Source: Candidatus Firestonebacteria bacterium RIFOXYA2_FULL_40_8 (lineage in GTDB: Bacteria > Oederibacteriota > D2-FULL-39-29). From it: a DNA stretch of 17,389 nucleotides. Shown piece after piece: positions 8,483 to 15,371 of this stretch; position 1 is the stretch's first letter; each line of letters starts with the position of its first letter. The notes under the pieces were generated by a model. The model was not told the DNA's origin and did not search any database. It worked only from the letters and a program-made list of their open reading frames with translations. The position numbers and the translations under genes are program-made. The stretch lies in the NCBI GenBank assembly GCA_001778355.1, contig MFGS01000007.1, positions 19,584 through 36,972 of the forward strand, read 5' to 3'.

Positions 8483-10195
8483 TTACTCTTCATCAGGGTC
8501 GTTAGAAATCAGCTCATTTATCCAATTTTGCCAGTTTTTATCTAACTTTTCAATGCTTTCCTTGGTTACTTTCTCGAGCGCCAGCTTGCCTGTCTTGTCG
8601 GTATTGTAATTACTCTTGTACTCTTTGTAAAAATCGAGTAAAAGACCTTTCTCTCTGAGGTAAAGTCCCAGATACTTGGACATAGAATAAAACAGGTAAA
8701 TGTCTATATCTTTAAAAGCTTTTTCGTCAGGTGTGGTTATTAGTTTTGAAAGACTCTCCATTTTTCCTTCTTTTATAAATGCATCAAGCGTCAGGAGCCG
8801 GTTACTATATATAGAAGGCACAATTTCATTATTCTCCCCCTGTTTTAAATCCGTATAAATCTCCGAAAACATCTCGGTCATCCATCTCGGGTGGTGCTGG
8901 TTAGCTGCATTTTGATCATAATGATGAAAGGAATGCATGCACTCATGCACAAAAACACCGTACCCGGTATCCTTATCCGCAAAGAATATTCCATACGTCG
9001 AAATGAATAAACCGCCGATTGAAGAACTTGATACCATGATATTTCCTATCATTGCTTTATTTATATCCCGGTCATCTGACAGTATCCATATAATAGGGTA
9101 GGACGGGGAGTCAATGCCGAGTTCTCCTTTCGCGAATTTCTTTGCCGTATTTATGGATTCCTTTAATATCTTAAGCGCAAAACTGTCTTTTATGTCCGTA
9201 AAAAGAATAACATTGCTTTCAGTAACGTTTACTTCATTGTAACTTACAAGTTCTTTTCTTATCCCCTTTACAAGGAACTCCCGGCCCTTTTTAAATATCT
9301 CTTTTTTATTTTTTATAAGATATTCCAGTTTGTTAGACTTTTCGAACTTCTCCAGGTCCGGATCTTCGTTAAACGCCCCGAGGTCGCAAAAACCTTTTTC
9401 AAATGCTTCTATAAATGTTTTAACCGCGTCCTCTTCATTTTTTAATTTAACCTGGCAGACCCCCTTGCAAAATATCACGCCGGCATCATCTTTGTTTTTT
9501 TCCAGTTCTTTATTTACGAGTTCCAACGCTTCGTTAACTTTATTTTCGGTGAGAAGATGCTCGATGGTATTCAGTTTAAAGCTGAAAAAGGAGTGAACTA
9601 CTCTGGTCGGTTTTTCAAAAGTTATGGAGGAAACTACTTTATCAAATATATTTTTTGCTTCTTCCGTACTCCGGTCTTTATACTCCAGATCCAGCGAGAT
9701 CATGGTGTTTTCATATTTTATTATTAATGTGATAAAATTCAGCGCGGCTGACTTAACCTCTTCTGTCTTTGGCACTTGTGCATCCTTTTTTTGCTTGTAA
9801 CTTCCCTCCAGGAGAATAGAAGAATAACCTTTCAGCTGTTTTTCCCCGCTGACGAATATTTTTGCCTCCGGATCCTTTTTTTCCAGAGCTTCTTTGATTT
9901 TTTTTGCCAGCTCGGCAACAGTAAGATCATCGTAGGTCTTGCTGATAGAAATATTATCTTTCCATTTATTGTGATTAACTATCCTTCTGCCGCTTTTTGT
10001 CCTTTCGGTTTTCGTATCATCAATAAATGTGCAGGGATAATAATATTTATCTTTTATAAAAGGCGCAGGCGGAATAATGGAAAAACCCGTTATAGAATCA
10101 ATATATCTCTCTTCTTTTTCAACAGGATTATTGTCTATACAATAGCAAAACCCCGTAAAAAGCAATAAAAACCCGATAACCCCCCGTTTAAACAT
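8483..10195 (-). CDS. Secreted HExxH zinc metallopeptidase (peptidase MA-like) with central TPR-like segment
   Basis: A 570-residue exported protein. An N-terminal Sec signal peptide (about residues 1-20) precedes an alpha/beta domain (about 30-195) faintly like PsbP/DcrB proteins; this last resemblance is weak. A TPR-like helical segment spans about 205-300. The C-terminal catalytic domain has HECMH (417-421) as the zinc-binding HExxH. A second motif, WMTEMFSEIYTD (438-449), supplies a plausible third ligand, E441, which is the gluzincin arrangement of peptidase MA-like families. The key catalytic residues are present, so activity is expected in the periplasm or outside the cell. The substrate is unknown. 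The gene lies 16 nt after the TPR gene with AAAGGGGA before its ATG, and 34 nt before the propeller gene. Co-transcription with a TPR protein suggests a partner or adaptor. Confidence 0.85.
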   Translation of the reverse strand: MFKRGVIGFLLLFTGFCYCIDNNPVEKEERYIDSITGFSIIPPAPFIKDKYYYPCTFIDDTKTERTKSGRRIVNHNKWKDNISISKTYDDLTVAELAKKIKEALEKKDPEAKIFVSGEKQLKGYSSILLEGSYKQKKDAQVPKTEEVKSAALNFITLIIKYENTMISLDLEYKDRSTEEAKNIFDKVVSSITFEKPTRVVHSFFSFKLNTIEHLLTENKVNEALELVNKELEKNKDDAGVIFCKGVCQVKLKNEEDAVKTFIEAFEKGFCDLGAFNEDPDLEKFEKSNKLEYLIKNKKEIFKKGREFLVKGIRKELVSYNEVNVTESNVILFTDIKDSFALKILKESINTAKKFAKGELGIDSPSYPIIWILSDDRDINKAMIGNIMVSSSSIGGLFISTYGIFFADKDTGYGVFVHECMHSFHHYDQNAANQHHPRWMTEMFSEIYTDLKQGENNEIVPSIYSNRLLTLDAFIKEGKMESLSKLITTPDEKAFKDIDIYLFYSMSKYLGLYLREKGLLLDFYKEYKSNYNTDKTGKLALEKVTKESIEKLDKNWQNWINELISNDPDEE

Positions 10196-10211
10196 AAATC
10201 CCCTTTTTATA

Positions 10212-11693
10212 TTATTTGCTTTTCTTTCTAAGTTCTCTTGCTTTTGATCTATCTGCTTTAGCCTTATCCGTTTCTTTTTTTGTCATATAGAGCTGCGACC
10301 TTTTATCATAAAAATCAGGCTTATTGGGATTTAACTCTATTGCTTTTGTATAATCAGCAATGGCAAGATCCATTTTTCCCATAAATTCATATACAATCCC
10401 ACGCTCGTAATAAGAGTCTGTAAGCAATCGCTTGTAATAATCATCATTATCTTCAGGTTCAGTTTCTATTGCTTTCGTATAATATTCTATTGATTTATCG
10501 TTTTTACCCCAATTTCTATATGTATTGCCAAGATTGTGATATGCGGTGAACTGCCTGGGGTTAATTTCTGCTGATTTTAAATAATCAGATATTTCTTTAT
10601 CAATTTCTTTCTTCCTGCCATAAGCAATTCCACGATTCAAATAAGCAATACTTTCTTTAGGATCGAGTTCTATTGCTTTATTGGAATCCTCAAAGGATTT
10701 ATCATTCTCATTCAGGCAAAGATAACAAAATCCCCGGCTTGCATAAGCGTTTGCATATTCTTTATTTATTTCTATGGCTTTGTTAAAGCATTCAATTCCT
10801 TTTTCATATTCACCATTTTCCATAAACACGACACCGGAATTATAATGTGCTTTGTCGTTGCCGTAAGCTTTATTTGGATCGGCTTTCGTTGTCTTTGCTT
10901 TAGCATAATCTTCCTGCGCAAAATCTTTCTTTCCGGTCTGAAGGTATGAATTGCCGCGGCAGAAATAGGCTTCTGAATAATCCTTATCGATTTCTATCAC
11001 TTTTGTGAAATCCTCTATTGCCTTTGTATGTTTATTCAGAGCCGCATAGGATTTACCGCGCATCATTAGTGCATCTATATATTTATCGTTTAATATTAAA
11101 GCTTTGTTCTGATCCGCTATTGATTTTTCAAATTCACCTTCGCGGAAATAATAAAACCCTCTATCGTAATACGCCATTTCAATGTACGGATAGACCTTAA
11201 TGGCCATGTTTATTTCTTTTAACGCTTTCTTAAGGTCTCCCGCATTATTATATATATGCGACCTGTTTATATAAGCCCAGGGATATTCCGGATCAATTTC
11301 TGTTGCTTCATTATAATATTTCAAAGCATTCTCTATGTCATCTTTTTCGTGATAAGTACGACCAAGATAAAATCTCGCAAGACAATCTTTGGGATCAAGC
11401 TCTATTGACTTCTTGATATCTTCTATAGCAATATCAAGTTCCGCTCTTTTGGCCGGATCTTTTCCCAGCTTAAAATGACTAAAACCCCTCGTTCTGTAGC
11501 TGAGTTGATGCTTGGGATCTACTTTTATGGCCTTTGTAAATGCCTTTATAGCCGTCTCGTAATCTTCTTTATCAAAAAAGAACTCACCTCTAGTATAATA
11601 TTCTTTAGCTGTTGTTTCTTCGGCATCTAGTCTTGGACTATATATAATAAGGAAGCAGGAAATCAGAAGCAAAAATATTCTTATTTTTTTCAT
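10212..11693 (-). CDS. Exported tetratricopeptide (TPR) repeat protein
   Basis: A 493-residue protein made almost wholly of about thirteen TPR units of roughly 34 residues, from about residue 28 to 490. Consensus turns such as AIKAFTKAIKVDPKH, AIEDFTKVIEIDKDY and AIADYTKAIELNPNK recur, forming a superhelical protein-binding scaffold. The N terminus is a signal sequence. It may be cut by signal peptidase I after LDA (residue 24), or, less likely, it may be a lipoprotein through the L-I-S-C lipobox (10-13); the hydrophobic stretch continuing past the Cys favours the former. It is the first gene behind a good promoter and is followed 16 nt later by the metallopeptidase. It most likely organises partners in the periplasm. 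No enzymatic domain is seen. Confidence 0.9.
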   Translation of the reverse strand: MKKIRIFLLLISCFLIIYSPRLDAEETTAKEYYTRGEFFFDKEDYETAIKAFTKAIKVDPKHQLSYRTRGFSHFKLGKDPAKRAELDIAIEDIKKSIELDPKDCLARFYLGRTYHEKDDIENALKYYNEATEIDPEYPWAYINRSHIYNNAGDLKKALKEINMAIKVYPYIEMAYYDRGFYYFREGEFEKSIADQNKALILNDKYIDALMMRGKSYAALNKHTKAIEDFTKVIEIDKDYSEAYFCRGNSYLQTGKKDFAQEDYAKAKTTKADPNKAYGNDKAHYNSGVVFMENGEYEKGIECFNKAIEINKEYANAYASRGFCYLCLNENDKSFEDSNKAIELDPKESIAYLNRGIAYGRKKEIDKEISDYLKSAEINPRQFTAYHNLGNTYRNWGKNDKSIEYYTKAIETEPEDNDDYYKRLLTDSYYERGIVYEFMGKMDLAIADYTKAIELNPNKPDFYDKRSQLYMTKKETDKAKADRSKARELRKKSK

Positions 11694-11726
11694 AAATTAC
11701 CGCCCTTTTGCGACAATCTATCAATA

Positions 11727-11754
11727 ATTATACCCTAATACCTGCCTTATTCAA
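11727..11754 (-). promoter_or_regulatory. Sigma70-type promoter of the TPR-peptidase-propeller-MoxR operon
   Basis: On the minus strand, TTGAAT (11754-11749) and a perfect TATAAT (11732-11727) are 16 nt apart. Transcription would begin near 11720, giving a leader of about 27 nt before the TPR start. No comparable promoter was found in the 16-, 34- and 24-nt gaps downstream, so this may drive the genes down to DUF58. Confidence 0.65.
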
Positions 11755-11840
11755 GAATAATATCAGTTAAACAGAACTATATTTATTTTGAAAATGAGGA
11801 ACTTTCTTGAAGGGAAGAATCTATATACGCCCATCTTTTT

Positions 11841-13352
11841 CTATTCCAACTCTATCCAGATTGGAGAGGACCAGGTAGTTTCATTATAGCCCTCTTTATC
11901 ATATCTTATGTAGTAATATACAAAGGGGTTTGGATTAAATCTTGATTTTTTTATGAATAGTTTCTCAAGTTTTTCCTTATCTTCATATACAAATTCACCG
12001 TCAGATTTATTCAGCTTAAGTACGCAAATTTCCTTATTATTCCTTACTATTGTAATTAGTCCCTTGGGATCCCCGAGACAAACATCGGAGATTTTAATTT
12101 TCAAAAAACGCTTTTTCATCTCATCAGCATTATGTTTTATTGTAACAGTTCCGCCCTGAATAGTGCTGTTCACTTTAAAATCCAGAAGTGTTTTTTCAAA
12201 AGTTGTTCCATAACATCTTCTTTTTCTTACCGCTTCAAATATTGATTTCACGGTATTTTTTTCGGCCAACACGGCAGTCAATCCTGCATGCGGACTCCTG
12301 TTAATTTTTGTACCAAACGGTTCTTTTGCATAAATCAGCTGACTCATAGGCATCGTAGTATGGTCATCCCCGGAGGCAACAACTCCATATTTACATCCGT
12401 TCAGAAGGGCATCCTGAAAATATGATTTTTTATCCGACCGGCCTCTCCAGAAATTATACTGATTCAATTTTCTTTCCGAAGAACCCCACATAGAATAAAT
12501 TTCAAAAACCGGTTCTCTTTTTTTATTATAATCATCTGTTTCAAAGTCCTTGTATTTTTCTTTTCTTGCCGTATGGTGAGGTATGGTTATATAGTCATCA
12601 CCGCTTTTATCCAGAAACTTCCACAAGGTCTTTAGAGGAACGGGTGATTTTACCGTTCCCTGAGCTTCTTTCGGCAGAGGAAATATTTTACCGGTATCGC
12701 CGCTGAAATAAACATTATTATCCCCTCCCAGCCCGCTTTTGTGTGAAGACTCATAAGCCAAAATCGCCGAAAATACACCGGGTTTATTATATTTTTTTGC
12801 AAGTTTTTTTAAAAGTTCCCACTTAGCCGGAGTAATCCCGTATAGATGATCTGTAACTGCCAAGAAGTCATGATGAGAAACGTCTCTGGCATATAACCAC
12901 GCAAGTTCGGGTTCTTTGGTCTCATGTACCTGACAGGTCCCCAAAATTGAATGTACATGCAGATCACCCCAGAATATCCTATGAGCAGGATTTTCTTCAA
13001 CCCAGCAGGGATTGCTCGTGACCTTAAAATATTCATTTTGATATCTTATTTTTGCGCTTATTCTTAGTATCCCCGTCAGATTTGGAACTAGCCCTTTTAT
13101 TGTCAAAAGTCCTTTATCCTCAGATGAAAATTTAATAGTTTTCGGAAGCTTTCCAAGCAAGGAATTTTCTTCAAAATAAATCGGGAGGTTGAAAGACTGA
13201 TCCGGCAATCCATCATTGTTAATTACGCTGATAAATAGAGAAAACGATTCTCCAACCTTTAGAATAGAAGGAATGCGCAATAAAACACACCGCGTATTAA
13301 AATATATTTTTGTTTTCTCTTTTTTAATCATATCAAATACTGTAGTTGACAT
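11841..13352 (-). CDS. PHP-fold metal-dependent hydrolase-like protein (DUF3604 type)
   Basis: A 503-residue protein without a signal peptide, so probably cytoplasmic. Residues about 20-120 form a beta-sandwich-like domain. The PHP-like domain starts at FWGDLHVHS (H132, H134). Further candidate metal ligands are D167/H168 in AVTDH, E201 in AYES, H259/H260 in IPHHTA, and D329/H331 in SGDDH. A C-terminal beta region ends with YYIRYDKEGYNETTWSSPIW, a WSSPIW ending characteristic of DUF3604 proteins. PHP domains hydrolyse phosphoesters using two or three metal ions; DUF3604 substrates are unknown. All metal motifs look intact. The ATG start has AAAAGGGGA about 8 nt upstream. The gene stands alone, between the transposase and the TPR operon, with 147 nt to the next gene. 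Confidence 0.85.
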   Translation of the reverse strand: MSTTVFDMIKKEKTKIYFNTRCVLLRIPSILKVGESFSLFISVINNDGLPDQSFNLPIYFEENSLLGKLPKTIKFSSEDKGLLTIKGLVPNLTGILRISAKIRYQNEYFKVTSNPCWVEENPAHRIFWGDLHVHSILGTCQVHETKEPELAWLYARDVSHHDFLAVTDHLYGITPAKWELLKKLAKKYNKPGVFSAILAYESSHKSGLGGDNNVYFSGDTGKIFPLPKEAQGTVKSPVPLKTLWKFLDKSGDDYITIPHHTARKEKYKDFETDDYNKKREPVFEIYSMWGSSERKLNQYNFWRGRSDKKSYFQDALLNGCKYGVVASGDDHTTMPMSQLIYAKEPFGTKINRSPHAGLTAVLAEKNTVKSIFEAVRKRRCYGTTFEKTLLDFKVNSTIQGGTVTIKHNADEMKKRFLKIKISDVCLGDPKGLITIVRNNKEICVLKLNKSDGEFVYEDKEKLEKLFIKKSRFNPNPFVYYYIRYDKEGYNETTWSSPIWIELE

Positions 13353-13392
13353 TTAAAGTCCCCTTTTAATTGCAAAATACTATCTTTCTAAT

Positions 13393-13421
13393 ATCTTACT
13401 ATATATCCTCTAAATACTCAA
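13393..13421 (-). promoter_or_regulatory. Possible promoter of the DUF3604/PHP gene
   Basis: TTGAGT (13421-13416) and TAAGAT (13398-13393) are spaced by 17 nt on the minus strand, each matching the sigma70 consensus at four of six positions. It lies between the left palindrome and the gene start. The region is AT-rich, so a chance match is possible. Confidence 0.35.
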
Positions 13422-13433
13422 TACACAGAAAAG

Positions 13434-13460
13434 TGTGACAGTCACGCGGTGACTGTCACA
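13434..13460. repeat. REP-like palindrome, left side of the RAYT gene
   Basis: A perfect inverted repeat with 12-bp arms, TGTGACAGTCAC and GTGACTGTCACA, around a GCG centre. Each arm is itself a near-palindrome (GTGAC, one base, GTCAC). The same 11-bp unit forms the element on the other side of the transposase gene. Lying 29 nt after the transposase stop and followed on the minus strand by ACTTTTC, it may also help terminate transcription. Confidence 0.85.
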
Positions 13461-13479
13461 AATGGACAACAAATGGACA
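13460..13479. repeat. Short tandem AAATGGACA repeat beside the left REP-like element
   Basis: AAATGGACA occurs twice at an 11-bp period (13460-13468 and 13471-13479), directly adjoining the left palindrome on the transposase side. It may be part of the mobile repeat unit recognised by the transposase. No copy was seen at the right element. Confidence 0.5.
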
Positions 13480-13489
13480 GGCAGGCTGG

Positions 13490-14053
13490 CTACTTTGATC
13501 TCATTAAATTTAAATCGGTGTTAGATTCCGGTCTCAATATATATTCTTTCCACTGTTTAGCAGAAATTTCGGTATATTTAAAAAAGTCTCCGGATATTAC
13601 ATCGTCTTTGCCTGTTTTGAGATGAGCAGCTGCGCTGGACCATTCCCATTTTGAAGGAGTTCTAATAAACCCCGCTCTGACAGGATTTCTTTCAACATAT
13701 CTTACAGCTATTGTAAGATACTTGCTGTTCAATACTTTTGAATAGTACCTTTCGCTCCATAAATGCCCGCTTTTATTATATTTCATATTAAAATACCTGC
13801 TATATTTACCATTAATACTCCGGAATGCCCGGGAAAGAGAATAACTGTATTTTGGGATAACTATCAGATGAACATGGTTTTCCATCAGGCAATAGGCAAG
13901 AATACACATATCATATTTTGCTGAACCTTCTTTCAACATTTTAAGATAATATTCCTTATTCTTATTATCTCGATAAATTATTTGCTTACTGTTACCCCTC
14001 TGACAGATATGGTAAGGCATGTTAACGTCGATTAATCGCGCTGTTCTTGGCAT
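13490..14053 (-). CDS. REP-associated tyrosine transposase (RAYT, Y1/HUH superfamily)
   Basis: A 187-residue, full-length member of the Y1 (IS200-like) transposase family. It begins MPRTARL and has YHICQRG (14-20), the HUH motif as ENHVHLIV (H60 and H62), and the RYVERNPVRAG segment (118-128), whose Y119 is the likely catalytic tyrosine. WEWSSAAAH follows, as in RAYTs. RAYTs cut and join single-stranded REP hairpins and are thought to spread these repeats rather than move themselves. The gene is bracketed by two palindromes of the same GTGACWGTCAC unit, the classic RAYT-REP arrangement. It has its own promoter and a GGGG ribosome-binding site 7 nt before the ATG. All catalytic residues are present, so it may be active. 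It is not part of a neighbouring operon. Confidence 0.92.
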   Translation of the reverse strand: MPRTARLIDVNMPYHICQRGNSKQIIYRDNKNKEYYLKMLKEGSAKYDMCILAYCLMENHVHLIVIPKYSYSLSRAFRSINGKYSRYFNMKYNKSGHLWSERYYSKVLNSKYLTIAVRYVERNPVRAGFIRTPSKWEWSSAAAHLKTGKDDVISGDFFKYTEISAKQWKEYILRPESNTDLNLMRSK

Positions 14054-14080
14054 ATTCTCACCCCTTAAGTGATTTTACAA

Positions 14081-14110
14081 AATATACCATTTTAATTCCA
14101 CTTTTGTCAA
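14081..14110 (-). promoter_or_regulatory. Promoter of the RAYT gene
   Basis: A perfect -35 TTGACA (14110-14105) and -10 TATATT (14086-14081) are 18 nt apart. Transcription would start near 14074, about 20 nt before the start codon. The whole promoter lies between the right palindrome and the gene, so it belongs to the RAYT cassette. Confidence 0.7.
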
Positions 14111-14124
14111 CACGTAAAAGATAC

Positions 14125-14175
14125 AAAAGCGTGACAGTCACCGTGTGACTGTCACACGGTGACTGTCACGCTTTT
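14125..14175. repeat. 51-bp perfect palindrome: triple REP-like element, possible terminator
   Basis: A perfect inverted repeat with 25-bp arms around a single T at 14150. It contains three GTGAC(A/T)GTCAC units separated by CGT and ACG, so the unit repeats every 14 bp. The ends are AAAAGC and GCTTTT, with a T-run outside, so in either direction it resembles a rho-independent terminator. On the minus strand it lies 64 nt past the URO-D-like stop and upstream of the RAYT promoter. It could therefore insulate the two transcription units as well as serve as a RAYT substrate. Confidence 0.9.
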
Positions 14176-14239
14176 TGGGTAATTATGGTGGCTTTGTTTT
14201 TTATAGAGGGAGGATAACATGTGGATAATATATTTTGAG

Positions 14240-15346
14240 TTATTTGTAACTTAGAACTGTTTCTACCATGGCTTGGTAATTTTCGAAACAGGTTTTGCCT
14301 TCGTTGGCGATGTAAGGGGAGGCGGAGGCGGAGGCGGAGGCGCAGACGATTAGGCCTTCTTTGTCGTAAAATACTTCTTTTATCAGGGAGTGTACCTGCT
14401 CTTTTATATTTTCGGGGGATTTTTCGTACATGTCGGCTATCTGGATGTTGCCTTCGAAACAGATTTTTCCTTTTATTATTTCTTTAGCTTCCTTGGAGGT
14501 GATGTCACCCATGGGCGGCGGTTCGAAGGGGTGTAAAACATCTACGCCGATATCTAAAAAGCCGTTTAAAACTTTTTTTATTGAACCGTGGCTGTGAATA
14601 TGGAGAGAGCCTTTTGCATTGTGTATCAGATCTACGAGGGGCTTATCATATTTCACGTTAAAATCTGAAAAATCTTCCGGACCGTGTATAGGAGGAACTA
14701 TATATTCTTCGCCGTTCATACCAAAAAACGGGAGGATTTTTCTGTCAATAAGAACTTTTACCATATTGCTTAGTATTTTCAACTCTCTTTCCATTAATTC
14801 ATGGATGATGTCTCTTTCGGTTATGGAAACCATGGCAAATCTTTCTGTTCCGAATAATGGAACAACGCTCCCTGCGGGATTTCCGCCTAAAAAGGCACTG
14901 ACTATTCCCCTGTCTCCCGCTTTTTTAAGCAACTCAAAATGAATATCTTCTTTTACGTTGAATTTTGGGAGAGGTAAAGAAAGGTATTTTTCGGCATCTT
15001 CTCTTGTTTCGAGGAGGTGTTTTTCGGTATACCCGGGCTGACCCTTGAGACCGAGGAGATCGCTTTGTATTAAATCGCCTTTTGGAGTATTGATTATTGT
15101 CTTTTGCCTTTCAAATTCAGCTGAAGAAGGCTCTTTTTCTATTTTAAACGAATATGGTGTTAAAAACCTGCGGGCATTCCATTCAAACTTCAGATCACTT
15201 TTTTCGTTAATTAATTTAACCAGATCATTGTAAGTTGCATCCGGAGTTTCATTATGAAATTGATTGCGGCAGAAGACAGAGGGGCGGTCAACTTCTTTGT
15301 GAAAATAACATCTGGCTAATCTTTCCTTAGAAGTGAGGTTTTCCAT
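14240..15346 (-). CDS. Uroporphyrinogen decarboxylase (URO-D)-family protein
   Basis: A 368-residue TIM-barrel protein of the URO-D superfamily. Typical segments are TSKERLARCYFHKEVDRPSV at the N terminus, SLHIHSHGSIKKVLNGFLDIGVD (247-269), DVLHPFEPPPMGDI (269-282), KICFEGNIQIADM (294-306) and the terminal ENYQAMVETV. It belongs to the divergent branch annotated as URO-D-family or methyltransferase-like rather than true HemE, and it is not beside heme genes. H249, H251 and H253 could bind metal, as in zinc-containing MtaA-type methyltransferases, but this is speculative. Residues 336-343 are an Ala-Ser repeat encoded by a microsatellite, which looks like an expansion of a conserved loop. The gene follows the outer-membrane gene by 25 nt, with GGAGAAAG before the ATG. 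Sugar-associated neighbours hint at catabolic methyl-group or carbohydrate metabolism; the substrate is unknown. Confidence 0.85.
   Translation of the reverse strand: MENLTSKERLARCYFHKEVDRPSVFCRNQFHNETPDATYNDLVKLINEKSDLKFEWNARRFLTPYSFKIEKEPSSAEFERQKTIINTPKGDLIQSDLLGLKGQPGYTEKHLLETREDAEKYLSLPLPKFNVKEDIHFELLKKAGDRGIVSAFLGGNPAGSVVPLFGTERFAMVSITERDIIHELMERELKILSNMVKVLIDRKILPFFGMNGEEYIVPPIHGPEDFSDFNVKYDKPLVDLIHNAKGSLHIHSHGSIKKVLNGFLDIGVDVLHPFEPPPMGDITSKEAKEIIKGKICFEGNIQIADMYEKSPENIKEQVHSLIKEVFYDKEGLIVCASASASASPYIANEGKTCFENYQAMVETVLSYK
14319..14342. repeat. In-frame hexanucleotide microsatellite (GAGGCG)4
   Basis: Four exact tandem copies of GAGGCG (plus strand) are followed by a diverged copy, CAGACG. 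On the minus strand they encode alternating Ala-Ser within the URO-D-family protein. Because the unit is 6 bp, copy-number change would add or remove Ala-Ser pairs without a frameshift. Confidence 0.9.
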
Positions 15347-15371
15347 ATTTCTTTCTCCATATTAAACAACT

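Noticed and set aside
11755..11840. Rho-independent terminator after the DUF3604/PHP gene
   Set aside because: Only very short, weak inverted repeats without a convincing GC stem plus T-run were seen.
12809..13036. Minus-strand 75-codon frame within the DUF3604/PHP gene
   Set aside because: It is a shifted frame over the GDLHVHS metal-binding region of a continuous gene; there is no sign of a frameshift in the main frame.
13434..14175. A CRISPR array, because of repeated GTGACWGTCAC units
   Set aside because: Units are palindromic, only 11 bp long and 3 bp apart, with no spacers and no cas genes; the RAYT gene explains them.
13434..14175. A complete classical insertion sequence with terminal inverted repeats and target duplication
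   Set aside because: The ends are self-palindromic REP units rather than ordinary terminal repeats, and no target-site duplication is visible in the flanks.
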